Below, piece after piece: positions 39,863-46,957 of a stretch of DNA of 64,000 nt (within the stretch, counting starts at the first letter, position 1; each line of letters starts with the position of its first letter). Origin of the DNA: Streptomyces luteolus (lineage in GTDB: Bacteria; Actinomycetota; Actinomycetes; Streptomycetales; Streptomycetaceae); the NCBI RefSeq assembly GCF_029968015.1, contig NZ_JASCIS010000016.1:62001-126000 (forward strand), in the 5' to 3' direction. The notes under the pieces are model-generated. The model worked only from the letters and a program-made list of their open reading frames with translations. It had not been told where the DNA came from and did not search any database. Position numbers and translations under genes: made by a program.

Positions 39863-40588
39863 TCAGGCGGCGTCTGCGGCGGCTGGGCTGAGCTCGGGCT
39901 GAGGCTCGCTGGTTTTGTCGAGTTCGGTCTGGACGATGCCCTTCAGCAGGTCCGCTTCCTTCCGGCCGATGGTGAGGTCACGGTCGCGGAAGGTGGCTTC
40001 GATGTGGCGGCGGGAGGCGCGGCCCTGTCGTCCGAGTGGGGCCGTGCGTGCGATGGAGAGCCTCTCGGCGGAGACCTCATCGGCCATGAGCTCCTCCGAC
40101 GCACCCGCCCCCTGCTGCCCATCAGCCACTGCGGCCGCGCCCGGAGCCACATCAGCCACGTCCTGGCGGCGCACGACGATGTAGAGGTGTACGGCTCCTG
40201 CCAGGGCGAGCGGGGCGATGGCGGACAGGCCGCCGACGGTGATGTCGTCGAGGCGTAGGCCATCGCCGTGGCGAGCTTGCTGGTTGAGGCGTATGGCGTG
40301 CAGGGCGTTGGCCCAGATGCTGGTCGCGGTCGCGGCGCCGACGAGCAGCCATACATACGCACGAGAGCCTGTCGGGGCAGTCCGCAGCATGAGTAGGGCA
40401 CCGACGCCGATGGCGATGAACCCGTCGATGACGAGGGGAAAGGCGTAGGTGAGCAGGCCGCGGATGTGGATGGCGACGGCCATCTGACGCAGAGCGTCGT
40501 AGGAGAGAGCGAAGGCGAACCCGGCGAGCAGGGCGATGCCGGCGCGGATCGCACCGGTGCCACGGAGGGCGGCGATCCAGGAGTTCAT
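39863..40588 (-). CDS. DUF2637 membrane protein of actinobacterial mobile elements
   Basis: 241 residues from the ATG at 40588. Four hydrophobic helices in the first ~130 residues (GAIRAGIALLAGFAFALSYDAL, LLTYAFPLVIDGFIAIGVGALLML, YVWLLVGAATATSIWANALHAI, LSAIAPLALAGAVHLYIVV) define DUF2637. The C-terminal half is cytoplasmic and charged (RHIEATFRDRDLTIGRKEADLLKGIVQTELD), perhaps a helix-turn-helix. Known from Streptomyces integrative plasmids, where it travels with mobilization and replication genes; exact role unknown. Confidence 0.8.
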   Translation of the reverse strand: MNSWIAALRGTGAIRAGIALLAGFAFALSYDALRQMAVAIHIRGLLTYAFPLVIDGFIAIGVGALLMLRTAPTGSRAYVWLLVGAATATSIWANALHAIRLNQQARHGDGLRLDDITVGGLSAIAPLALAGAVHLYIVVRRQDVADVAPGAAAVADGQQGAGASEELMADEVSAERLSIARTAPLGRQGRASRRHIEATFRDRDLTIGRKEADLLKGIVQTELDKTSEPQPELSPAAADAA

Positions 40589-40760
40589 ACGAGAGAACAA
40601 GTGGGGGTACTCCAGGTGGGCTTGGGGGCGGCGGCCTCGGCGCAAGGGAGGGCAGGGCGTGGCCGCCGTGAGGTGCTGGGACTCGTACCACTCGTCGCGT
40701 GCCTGGTCAGCACAGGTACGAGTGACGTGGTGATGTCGAGACGACTCGTTGCGGGCTGTT

Positions 40761-40796
40761 CACTCGTCCCCGCGCTGACCTGCGCGGGGACGAGTG
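40761..40796 (-). terminator. Strong hairpin terminator after the DUF3631 gene
   Basis: A perfect 15-base stem, CACTCGTCCCCGCGC (40761-40775) with its complement at 40782-40796 and a 6-base loop, 18 bases past the stop of the DUF3631 gene. No T-run follows, as usual for Streptomyces. Confidence 0.7.
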
Positions 40797-40813
40797 ATGC
40801 GAGTGGAGTCGGG

Positions 40814-42091
40814 TCAGGCTGCAGGGCCGGGCAGCGGCGCTTCCGCAGGCTGGGCGGGCTCGTCAGCCGACTTCGGCTCGGGGCAGTAGCGCGCCCACGT
40901 GTCGAGGAATTGGTTGCGCGCGAAGCCCTTGGCCTGAGTGCCGTCAGGGAAGCGGCGGTTGGCCGAGCCAATCCCGTACGGCTTCAGGAGCAGCTGCAGG
41001 CCGCGCGGGGTCAGGCCGTTGGCGCCGTACTCCGCCCACGGTGCTTCCTTGTCCGCGTTGAGGGACTCCAGCAGGTGCTTCGTGCCCAGCACGGCCGGGT
41101 CCCCGACGGCGGCGAAGGCACGGCGGATGCCGACCAGGAGGCGGGTGCGCAGACCGCCCTCCTCGTCTTGGCCGGCCTCGTAGTCGGTCATGGTGCGGCA
41201 GGCGGTGCGGGCCAGCATCGGCCAGTCGCCTCCGGAGAGGTCGGCGATGATGACCAGCGGTTCCCAGGTGTCTGCCGCGCGGTCCTCGACCGGCATGGGC
41301 GGCTCCATCTCCATCGCCCTCTCGTGCAGCGGCTGGAGCCAGGCGTGGAGGCGGTCGCGGATCGCGTTCAGGGCTGGGGTGTCACGGCCGGTGCGGAAAG
41401 ATGCCACCTTCTCGCCTGCCGCGCGGCGGCGCATCCGGATGACCACGGCCCGGTCCATGATCGTGCCAGGCAGGTCGCCGATCCCGGCGAGAGCGGCCAT
41501 GGCGAAGGTAGGGAACTCCTGCACCTGGTGCTCGGGCCCGGACACCCGCAGCGTCGGTCGGCCACGCTGGTGCCCGGCGTTGATCAGGCCGCGGACCTCT
41601 TCGTTTTTCTCGGCGGCCTTGCTGGTGCTGAACATGGTGTCGGCCTCGTCGACCAGCAGGGTCGGCGAGTCGTCGCCGTCGATCGACCGGAAGATCGCCG
41701 CCGCGCTGGCGTTGACCGTGATCAGGCGCTTGTGCACGGTCTCGGTCACCACGTCCAGCAGCCTGGATTTACCGCACCGCTTCTCCGGAGCGACTATCGC
41801 CAGTCGCGGGGCGTGCTGCCATGCGCGCTGCAGATGTGTCGCCGCGATCCACAGCGCCACCGCGGTGACGGCTTCCTCGCTCGGCATCGCCACGTACCGC
41901 TTGATCTGCGCCCGAAGGTCGTTCAGGATCTGCGCTCCCTCGGTCAGGGGTGCAGCTGCCGGAGCATCGTCGGGGCCCTCGTCGGCAGGAGGCACGGCTG
42001 AGTCGGCCGGTTGGCCGGGTACAGCAACCGGAGGCCACGATGTGCTGGCGTCGGCGGGAAAGGATGGCGTATTCGGCTGGGCATCGGTCAT
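40814..42091 (-). CDS. DUF3631 ATPase, replication-associated protein of the element
   Basis: About 425 residues from the ATG at 42091; a GAGGAG lies 12 bases upstream. ATG 42100 and 42220 are alternatives. Walker A in LAIVAPEKRCGKSRLLD, Walker B in PTLLVDEADTMF, then the helical DUF3631 domain (about 250-420) with FPTFAMAALAGIGDLPGTIMDRAVVIRMRRR as sensor region. DUF3631 proteins occur in plasmids and phages, often linked to primase-like functions, so it may drive replication of the excised element. The N-terminal ~60 residues are low complexity. Confidence 0.8.
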   Translation of the reverse strand: MTDAQPNTPSFPADASTSWPPVAVPGQPADSAVPPADEGPDDAPAAAPLTEGAQILNDLRAQIKRYVAMPSEEAVTAVALWIAATHLQRAWQHAPRLAIVAPEKRCGKSRLLDVVTETVHKRLITVNASAAAIFRSIDGDDSPTLLVDEADTMFSTSKAAEKNEEVRGLINAGHQRGRPTLRVSGPEHQVQEFPTFAMAALAGIGDLPGTIMDRAVVIRMRRRAAGEKVASFRTGRDTPALNAIRDRLHAWLQPLHERAMEMEPPMPVEDRAADTWEPLVIIADLSGGDWPMLARTACRTMTDYEAGQDEEGGLRTRLLVGIRRAFAAVGDPAVLGTKHLLESLNADKEAPWAEYGANGLTPRGLQLLLKPYGIGSANRRFPDGTQAKGFARNQFLDTWARYCPEPKSADEPAQPAEAPLPGPAA

Positions 42092-42153
42092 ACTGGGCAT
42101 CAGCTCCTCTGCTTGCGGGCCATATGGGACGGCAATCCCGGTCTCCGCAGGTT

Positions 42154-42167
42154 GATCGCTAGGGATG
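42154..42167. promoter_or_regulatory. TAGCGATC operator candidate, upstream copy
   Basis: GATCGCTAGGGATG is the exact reverse complement of the 14 bases at 42957-42970. It lies in the promoter region of the DUF3631 gene. The shared heptamer TAGCGAT also occurs in the palindrome at 42316-42332 and at 42360-42366. Confidence 0.4.
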
Positions 42168-42190
42168 GCGGTTGAGAGGTTTGCGCTTGG

Positions 42191-42211
42191 GCCCCCGGCA
42201 TCGCCGGGGGC
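42191..42211 (+). terminator. GC hairpin followed by a T-rich run
   Basis: GCCCCCGGC (42191-42199) and GCCGGGGGC (42203-42211) with a 3-base loop, followed by CTTCTTTC. Shape is that of a rightward rho-independent terminator, yet no rightward gene lies before it. It may end an antisense transcript, or act as a leader hairpin for the leftward DUF3631 mRNA. Confidence 0.4.
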
Positions 42212-42305
42212 TTCTTTCATGTGACGTGCGGGCGTGCGGACTCCTGAGGTCGGTGGGGTGGGATGCCACCACTATGCCACAGGAATTGCAGATCGCAGAA
42301 GTGCT

Positions 42306-42333
42306 TTGCGTCTCGCAGTAGCGATGCTACTGT
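42306..42333 (+). promoter_or_regulatory. Promoter and operator of the XRE regulator
   Basis: TTGCGT (42306-42311), 16 bases, TACTGT (42328-42333) form a likely promoter. A palindrome CAGTAGC-GAT-GCTACTG (42316-42332) covers the spacer and -10 box. A repressor bound there would block RNA polymerase. Autoregulation by the downstream XRE protein is the likely reading. Confidence 0.5.
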
Positions 42334-42385
42334 TTAGGCTGTGCTGCAAACCGCAGTGCATCGCTACGAACGGAAGGGGGTGCCG

Positions 42386-42898
42386 GTGGCGGAGGAGGAA
42401 CCGTCCGAGGGCGTCCTGCTCAGCGGTGAGGCGAACGTCGCGACTCGCATCAGGGTGGAGCGCGAGGCGCGCGGCTGGAGCACCAACGCCCTGTCCGACC
42501 GGCTCAACGAGGCCGGCTTCGAGATGAACCCGTCCGCGGTCTGGCGGATCGAAAACGGAAAGCGCCGCATCAACCTCGACGACGCCATCGGCTTCGCCGA
42601 GGTCCTCGGTATCGACCTGCGCAATCTCGTCGGGCCACCGCAGCTGGCGGCCAAGGCCCGCGCCATGGAGCTCATCGACGAGGTCGTGGACGCGTTCCGC
42701 GCGACCCAGAGAGCCAACATGGCCTTCTCGGAGGCGCGCGACTCACTCGACGCCTACCTCGTCGAGCACTCCGACATCCGCGAAGAAGCCGACCTCATGG
42801 TCCAGAGCGCCATCGCGGACGAGGCCAACAAGACCATGCTGAAGATGCATGGCCCTCCGCCTGGTGACGGCGACGCCCACCCCATCGACGAGGCATAG
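42386..42898 (+). CDS. XRE-type helix-turn-helix regulator of the element
   Basis: 170 residues from the GTG at 42386, preceded by GGAAGGGGG. The helix-turn-helix is at about 23-75 (VATRIRVEREARGWSTNALSDRLNEAGFEMNPSAVWRIENGKRRINLDDAIGFAEVLGI). A coiled helical C-terminus follows (AMELIDEVVDAFRATQRANMAFSEARDSLDAYLVEH). It is divergent from the DUF3631/DUF2637 genes and upstream of xis-int, so it probably keeps the element silent (phage-repressor-like). Confidence 0.85.
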   Translation: MAEEEPSEGVLLSGEANVATRIRVEREARGWSTNALSDRLNEAGFEMNPSAVWRIENGKRRINLDDAIGFAEVLGIDLRNLVGPPQLAAKARAMELIDEVVDAFRATQRANMAFSEARDSLDAYLVEHSDIREEADLMVQSAIADEANKTMLKMHGPPPGDGDAHPIDEA

Positions 42899-42910
42899 CC
42901 GCCGAGGAAC

Positions 42911-42948
42911 CCGCCCGACCTGGACCCGCAAACCTCCAGGCCGGGCGG
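42911..42948 (+). terminator. Terminator after the XRE gene
   Basis: CCGCCCGACCTGGA (42911-42924) pairs, with one bulge, with TCCAGGCCGGGCGG (42935-42948), starting 13 bases past the stop. Confidence 0.6.
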
Positions 42949-42956
42949 CTCACCCA

Positions 42957-42970
42957 CATCCCTAGCGATC
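42957..42970. promoter_or_regulatory. TAGCGATC operator candidate, before xis
   Basis: CATCCCTAGCGATC is the inverted copy of 42154-42167 and lies 60 bases upstream of the excisionase start. Together the sites bracket the XRE gene, as operators of one repressor controlling both the replication side and the xis-int side would. Confidence 0.4.
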
Positions 42971-43029
42971 GACTGGCGGGTCAGCGTTGCCGCGCACACG
43001 CCCGCCACAACCTGAAGAGGACTCGCTCC

Positions 43030-43407
43030 TTGCGTCAACCCGCAATACCCTCTGCCTCCGTTCCGACTCCGGGCGCCGAGGTCGCCCTGCCGCGCCTCTA
43101 CGTCCCCGAGGACGTCGCCGCCGTACTCGGCTGCTCCGCCTGGTGGGTCAAGGACCGAGCCCGCCGTCGTCTCATCCCGTTCACCCGCGTCGGCCGCGCG
43201 TACCGCTTCACTGGCGAACACCTCGCGGAGATCATCCGCATGAACGAGGACCGCCCTGCCCTGCCGCAGCAACGAGCAGCGAACGAGGCTCCGGCTGCCA
43301 AGTCCCCTGCTCCGCAACATCCCTCGTCACCCGCCGCTCCCACGGCTCGTCTCCGCGCCCGGCCACCACGCCGAGCACGCCAGAGCCAGTACGGGACCGC
43401 GGCCTAG
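43030..43407 (+). CDS. Excisionase-like DNA-binding protein
   Basis: 125 residues, TTG start with GAGGA upstream. Residues ~22-68 form a MerR-like winged helix of the Xis type: LYVPEDVAAVLGCSAWWVKDRARRRLIPFTRVGRAYRFTGEHLAEII. The rest is a basic Pro/Ala-rich tail. Xis proteins bend att DNA and steer the integrase to excision. It ends 27 bases before the integrase, the standard order in actinobacterial integrative elements. Confidence 0.85.
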   Translation: MRQPAIPSASVPTPGAEVALPRLYVPEDVAAVLGCSAWWVKDRARRRLIPFTRVGRAYRFTGEHLAEIIRMNEDRPALPQQRAANEAPAAKSPAPQHPSSPAAPTARLRARPPRRARQSQYGTAA

Positions 43408-43434
43408 CACAACGACGAAGAAGGGGAGGGATAC

Positions 43435-44952
43435 ATGGGTTTCGGCGAGAAACGCGGAAACTACTGGCGCGGCCGCTACAAGATCGCGCCCGGCAAGCAC
43501 CTCACCGTCGTCGGCGAGGACGGAAAGCCGATCAAGTTCGCCAACAAGGGAGAGGCCCAGCGCGCCGCGAGCGAAGCCGAGAACAAGTACCGGCGAGGCG
43601 AATGGCGCGACCCGGCGCTTGGCCAGGAAACCTTCGGCGAGTACGCCAGTCGCTGGTACGCCACCCAGGACCTGGCCGCCTCGACGATGCAGAACTACAA
43701 GCGCCACATCGAGGAGCATCTGCTCCCCGACTTCGAGGACAAGGCGCTCGCGGGCATCCTGCGCACGGACGTCGAGCTCTGGGAGAAGAAGGAGCGGGCC
43801 ACGTACGCGGCTTCGAGCGTCAAGACCTGGCGCTCCACGCTCCACCTGATCTTCGAGGACGCGATCGACGAGGGCCTGCTCACGTCCAACCCGGCCATCC
43901 GGCGACGCGGACGCGGCAAGCGCGCAGGCCGCTCCCGCGACCGAGGCCCGGAAAAGGTCATCACCGACGCACTCGGCATCCTGCTCACCGCCGAGCGGGC
44001 GGCCCTGCTCTCCGGCCGCGACGACGAGTTCGTCGCCACGGTCCTCAAGGGCTACACCGGCAAACGCTGGGGCGAAATCGTCGGCCTGGAAACGGAGTTC
44101 GTACGCCCCGACGCTTTCCGTGTCGAGTGGCAGCTGTACGAACTCGATACCGGCGAGATGGTGCGCTGCCCGCCCAAGGACGACAGCTACCGCACCATCG
44201 ACTCGATGGACTGGCTGTCCGCCCTGGTCGCCAACCACATCGCCCGTACGAAGCCGACCCCCTGCCCCTGCCACGCCAGGACGTACGTCTTCCGAGGTCA
44301 GGGCGCGGCGCGGATCGGCGGCCACCAGGGCGCGAAACTCGTCGACGTCGCACGCCGCGCCGAGGTCTCCACCGGGACGGTGTCCAACGTCCTCAACCAC
44401 CCCGACCGCGTACGAGAGGACACCCACGCACGCGTCGAACTCGCCATCACGGAGCTCGGGTTCGTACGCGGCGGCACCACGTCCGAGTACGCGGCCCACT
44501 GGCGTCGAAACGGCTTCGCCACGTGGCTTTTCACCCCGGCGGTCTCCGGCTGGTACCCAAAGAAGGCGCCACAGGAGGCCCGTCCGGTACCGATCCTCGT
44601 TGAGCCCTGGCCCGGCATCCCGGCCCGAGGCCGAGGAGCAGCTGCTAGGGCGGACGCCTGCTGGCTCCCGATCGCCAAGGGCCTCACGCCGCACGGCCTG
44701 CGCCACACTCACCGCACGATGATGGAGGACCTCGGCACCGAGAAGGTCCTCATGGATGAGCGCATGGGTCATATCGATGGCTCGGTCTCGGCGCGCTACG
44801 CCCACGTCACCCGCGGGATGCGCCAGCGGCTCATGGCCGGCCTGACCGAGCAGTGGGATGCGGCGCTCGACGCCCGGCTCGCGATGTCTCCGACGTCACC
44901 GGTGCGCGTACTCAATGACCTACTGCGCGCACGCGCCACGGCCCTCAAGTAG
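43435..44952 (+). CDS. Tyrosine integrase with an inserted LacI-type helix-turn-helix
   Basis: 505 residues; GGGGAGGG upstream of the ATG. Arm-binding N-terminus (~1-60), core-binding SAM-like domain (~65-150) and a catalytic domain with Arg211 (GKRWGEIVGLE), His420-x-x-Arg423 (HGLRHTH), His446 (MGHIDGS) and Tyr455 (SARYAHVT), so the active site is complete. Between the first and second boxes, at ~301-345, sits a typical LacI DNA-binding segment, KLVDVARRAEVSTGTVSNVLNHPDRVREDTHARV and on to ELGFVR. Normal integrases have only a short linker there. It may be a fifth DNA contact or a self-regulating domain. Confidence 0.9.
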   Translation: MGFGEKRGNYWRGRYKIAPGKHLTVVGEDGKPIKFANKGEAQRAASEAENKYRRGEWRDPALGQETFGEYASRWYATQDLAASTMQNYKRHIEEHLLPDFEDKALAGILRTDVELWEKKERATYAASSVKTWRSTLHLIFEDAIDEGLLTSNPAIRRRGRGKRAGRSRDRGPEKVITDALGILLTAERAALLSGRDDEFVATVLKGYTGKRWGEIVGLETEFVRPDAFRVEWQLYELDTGEMVRCPPKDDSYRTIDSMDWLSALVANHIARTKPTPCPCHARTYVFRGQGAARIGGHQGAKLVDVARRAEVSTGTVSNVLNHPDRVREDTHARVELAITELGFVRGGTTSEYAAHWRRNGFATWLFTPAVSGWYPKKAPQEARPVPILVEPWPGIPARGRGAAARADACWLPIAKGLTPHGLRHTHRTMMEDLGTEKVLMDERMGHIDGSVSARYAHVTRGMRQRLMAGLTEQWDAALDARLAMSPTSPVRVLNDLLRARATALK

Positions 44953-45000
44953 CGGCTCCCTGGGAGCCGAATCTCAAGGTCGGCTCCCAAATGGCTCCCA
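44953..45000. repeat. Right arm-type integrase repeats
   Basis: GTCGGCTCCCAAATGGCTCC and CA (44979-45000) repeat the left-end block at 22019-22042 with one change. A palindromic CGGCTCCCTGGGAGCCG (44953-44969) directly after the integrase stop adds two more GGCTCCC units facing each other. These are likely arm sites at the integrase end. Confidence 0.55.
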
Positions 45001-45020
45001 AGTTGGCCCCCTGACGCAAA

Positions 45021-45056
45021 TCAGGCCCGGTACTGATCTCTCAGTACCGGGCCTGA
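45021..45056 (-). terminator. Terminator of the tRNA-Pro gene
   Basis: Perfect 16-base stem TCAGGCCCGGTACTGA (45021-45036) with its complement at 45041-45056, loop TCTC, 15 bases past the tRNA 3' end. It belongs to the element and replaces the original terminator now at 21822. Confidence 0.75.
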
Positions 45057-45071
45057 CCTGGTGTTTCTCTG

Positions 45072-45145
45072 TCGGGGTGGCGGGATTTGAACCCACGACC
45101 TCTTCGTCCCGAACGAAGCGCGCTGCCAAGCTGCGCCACACCCCG
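45072..45145 (-). tRNA. tRNA-Pro (anticodon CGG)
   Basis: 74 bases, no encoded CCA. Acceptor arms CGGGGTG/CACCCCG pair fully, discriminator A. D arm GCGC..GCGC region, anticodon arm CTTCG-TTCGGGA-CGAAG with anticodon CGG, T arm GTGGG-TTCAAAT-CCCGC. It reads proline codon CCG. The 3' half is the island's attachment site and stays functional because the element restores it. Confidence 0.96.
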
Positions 45146-45186
45146 ATGTCGCTGCTGTGGGTGACCACGTCGCGGCGACATCGATT

Positions 45187-45214
45187 ACTTTAGCGGACCG
45201 TCGCTCGTAGACGA
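45187..45214 (-). promoter_or_regulatory. Promoter of tRNA-Pro
   Basis: Read leftward: TCGTCT (45214-45209), 16 bases, TAAAGT (45192-45187), about 42 bases before the tRNA 5' end. The boxes are moderate matches to the sigma-70-type consensus. Confidence 0.45.
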
Positions 45215-45237
45215 AATCCGGTTTTGGCGGGGCCCCA

Positions 45238-45262
45238 GGCCGGGGCGGATGTGGCCCCGGCC
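45238..45262 (-). terminator. Terminator after the metallophosphoesterase gene
   Basis: GGCCGGGG (45238-45245) pairs with CCCCGGCC (45255-45262), an 8-base stem about 60 bases past the phosphoesterase stop. Confidence 0.5.
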
Positions 45263-45323
45263 GAGCCAGTCCCGCGAGGGCGTCCTCAGTCCCGCCGGCC
45301 CCGCCGGCCCCGCCGCAGCGTCC

Positions 45324-46262
45324 TCACTCGTGCCAGTCCCGTCGCGGTGTGAGCGTGAGCAGTGTCGCCTCCGGGGGGCAGGCGAAGCGGACCGGGGTGT
45401 AGCGGTTCGTGCCGCAGCCTGCCGAGACGTGCAGGTACGAGTCGTGGCCGCCGGCCGTGTGCCGGGAGAGGCCCTTGACGCGGTCCGTGTCCAGGTCGCA
45501 GTTGGTGACCAGGGCGCCGTAGAAGGGGATGCACAGCTGGCCGCCGTGGGTGTGCCCGCCGAGGATCAGCGGGTAGCCGTCGGCCGTGAAGGCGTCCAGG
45601 GAGCGGATGTACGGGGCGTGCACCACGCCGATGGAGAAGTCGGCGCTCGACTCCGGGCCGCCGGCCACGCGGGCGTACCGGTCGCGCTTGATGTGCGGGT
45701 CGTCCACGCCGGTGAGGCCGATCTCGTACCCGTCGATCTTGAGCGTGCCCCTGGTGTTGGTGAGGCCGACCCAGCCCGCCGCGTCGAAGGCGTCGCGGAG
45801 GTCCTCCCACGGGTTGTGGACGACGCCGACCGCGGGAGCGTTGCCGTTCAGGCCGTGCCGCCCCTGCAGCTTCTCGATCAAGTACCGGGCGGGGTTGCGG
45901 AGTTTGGGGCCGTAGTAGTCGTTGGAGCCGAAGACGTACGCGCCGGGGAACTCCATCAGCGGGCCGAGCGCGTCCAGGGCCTCGGGGACACCCTCCGGGT
46001 CGGAGAGGTTGTCGCCGGTGTTGATGACGAAGTCGGGGCGCAGGCCCGCGAGGGACTGGAGCCAGCGCTGCTTCTTGCGCTGCCCGCTCACCATGTGGAT
46101 GTCGGAGACCTGAAGCACCCGCAGCGGGCGCATCCCCTCCGGAAGCACCGGCACGGTGACCCGTCGGAGCCGGAAGGAGCGGGCCTCGAACCCGGCCGCG
46201 TACACCACACCCGCGGCTGTGGCCGCGGTGATTCCCAGAGGTACTCCGTATCGCGCGCGCAT
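45324..46262 (-). CDS. Membrane-anchored metallophosphoesterase
   Basis: 312 residues from the ATG at 46262. Residues 1-25 are a signal-anchor-like segment. Calcineurin-type metal motifs in order: VLQVSDIHMVSG (D-x-H), VINTGDNLSDP (G-D-N), VFGSNDYYG (G-N-D variant of G-N-H), VVHAPYIRS (H), LILGGHTHGGQL (G-H-T-H). This is the YaeI/YkuE-like branch, in which some members hydrolyse UDP-diacylglucosamine or phosphodiesters. The Asp in GSND for the usual His is a feature of this branch. Divergent from yqeY. Confidence 0.9.
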   Translation of the reverse strand: MRARYGVPLGITAATAAGVVYAAGFEARSFRLRRVTVPVLPEGMRPLRVLQVSDIHMVSGQRKKQRWLQSLAGLRPDFVINTGDNLSDPEGVPEALDALGPLMEFPGAYVFGSNDYYGPKLRNPARYLIEKLQGRHGLNGNAPAVGVVHNPWEDLRDAFDAAGWVGLTNTRGTLKIDGYEIGLTGVDDPHIKRDRYARVAGGPESSADFSIGVVHAPYIRSLDAFTADGYPLILGGHTHGGQLCIPFYGALVTNCDLDTDRVKGLSRHTAGGHDSYLHVSAGCGTNRYTPVRFACPPEATLLTLTPRRDWHE

Positions 46263-46349
46263 ACGCCCATCGTTGCAGAAGCGCCGCCGAAGTCGTACCG
46301 CCGGGAAATCGGCGGGCGCCACCGGCCGCGCACCTGCGACACTTGGGCC

Positions 46350-46814
46350 ATGACCACGCTCAAGTCCAAGCTGCAGGAAGACCTCACCGCGGCCATCAGG
46401 GAGCGCGACGAGCTGCGCTCCTCCACGCTCCGGCTGACCCTGTCCGCCATCACGAAGGAGGAGGTCTCGGGCAAGTCCGCCCGCGAGCTCTCCGACGACG
46501 AGGTGCAAAAGGTGATCACCCGCGAGGCGAAGAAGCGCCGCGAGGCGGCGGAGGCCTTCGCCAACGGCGGGCGTGCCGAGCAGGCCGAGCGCGAGCAGGC
46601 CGAGGGCGAGGTGCTCGCGGCCTACCTGCCGAAGCAGCTGAGTGACGAGGAGCTGCAGGAGATCGTCGCGCAGGCCGTGGAGGAGGCGAGGGCCGCCGGT
46701 GCCGAGGGGCCGCGCGCGATGGGCCAGGTCATGAAGATCGTGAACCCGAAGGTCGCGGGCCAGGCCGAGGGCGGCCGCGTCGCCGCGGTGGTCAAGCAAC
46801 TCCTCGCGGGCTGA
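46350..46814 (+). CDS. GatB/YqeY domain protein
   Basis: 154 residues. Two all-helical parts: TLKSKLQEDLTAAIRERDELRSSTLRLTLSAITKEEV and the C-terminal helix-hairpin ARAAGAEGPRAMGQVMKIVNPKVAGQAEGGRVAAVVKQLL, the tail domain shared with GatB and GatE amidotransferase subunits. A stand-alone YqeY probably binds RNA or tRNA; its exact role is unknown. The gene is complete and lies 87 bases from the divergent phosphoesterase. Confidence 0.92.
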   Translation: MTTLKSKLQEDLTAAIRERDELRSSTLRLTLSAITKEEVSGKSARELSDDEVQKVITREAKKRREAAEAFANGGRAEQAEREQAEGEVLAAYLPKQLSDEELQEIVAQAVEEARAAGAEGPRAMGQVMKIVNPKVAGQAEGGRVAAVVKQLLAG

Positions 46815-46862
46815 TCCACACCGGCGGAACGGCGGGTACGGCAGTGCGTCGGTAAGGCGGTC

Positions 46863-46899
46863 CGTACCAGCCCCGTACGGGATACCAGCCCCGTACGGG
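46863..46899. repeat. 18-bp direct repeat
   Basis: Two adjacent copies of 'taccagccccgtacggga' precede the terminator between yqeY and the penicillin-binding protein gene. Confidence 0.6.
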
Positions 46900-46901
46900 A
46901 A

Positions 46902-46934
46902 AGAGGGTGCCCCCTGGCTCAGGGGGCACCCTCT
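46902..46934. terminator. Bidirectional terminator, yqeY / PBP
   Basis: AGAGGGTGCCCCCT (46902-46915) pairs with AGGGGGCACCCTCT (46921-46934), a perfect 14-base stem between two convergent genes (stops at 46814 and 46958). Confidence 0.8.
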
Positions 46935-46957
46935 CTCACATCAGCCGCCGACGGGGC

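Larger units (their letters stand above)
21877..45145. mobile_element. tRNA-Pro integrative mobilizable island (~23.3 kb)
   Basis: Limits are the truncated tRNA copy on the left and the intact tRNA-Pro on the right, with the integrase next to the tRNA. Element backbone: relaxase and MobC (37.4-39.7 kb), DUF2637 and DUF3631 proteins, XRE regulator, excisionase and tyrosine integrase (42.4-45.0 kb). Cargo: a seven-gene oxidative amino-acid-type operon with exporter, and a cyclophane RiPP locus. No FtsK/TraB-like translocase or type IV secretion ATPase is visible, so transfer would need a helper. An integrase fragment at 31.5 kb suggests two elements joined in tandem. Confidence 0.88.

Noticed and set aside
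43435..44952. LacI family transcriptional regulator
   Set aside because: The LacI match covers only ~45 residues; the rest has every catalytic box of a tyrosine integrase.
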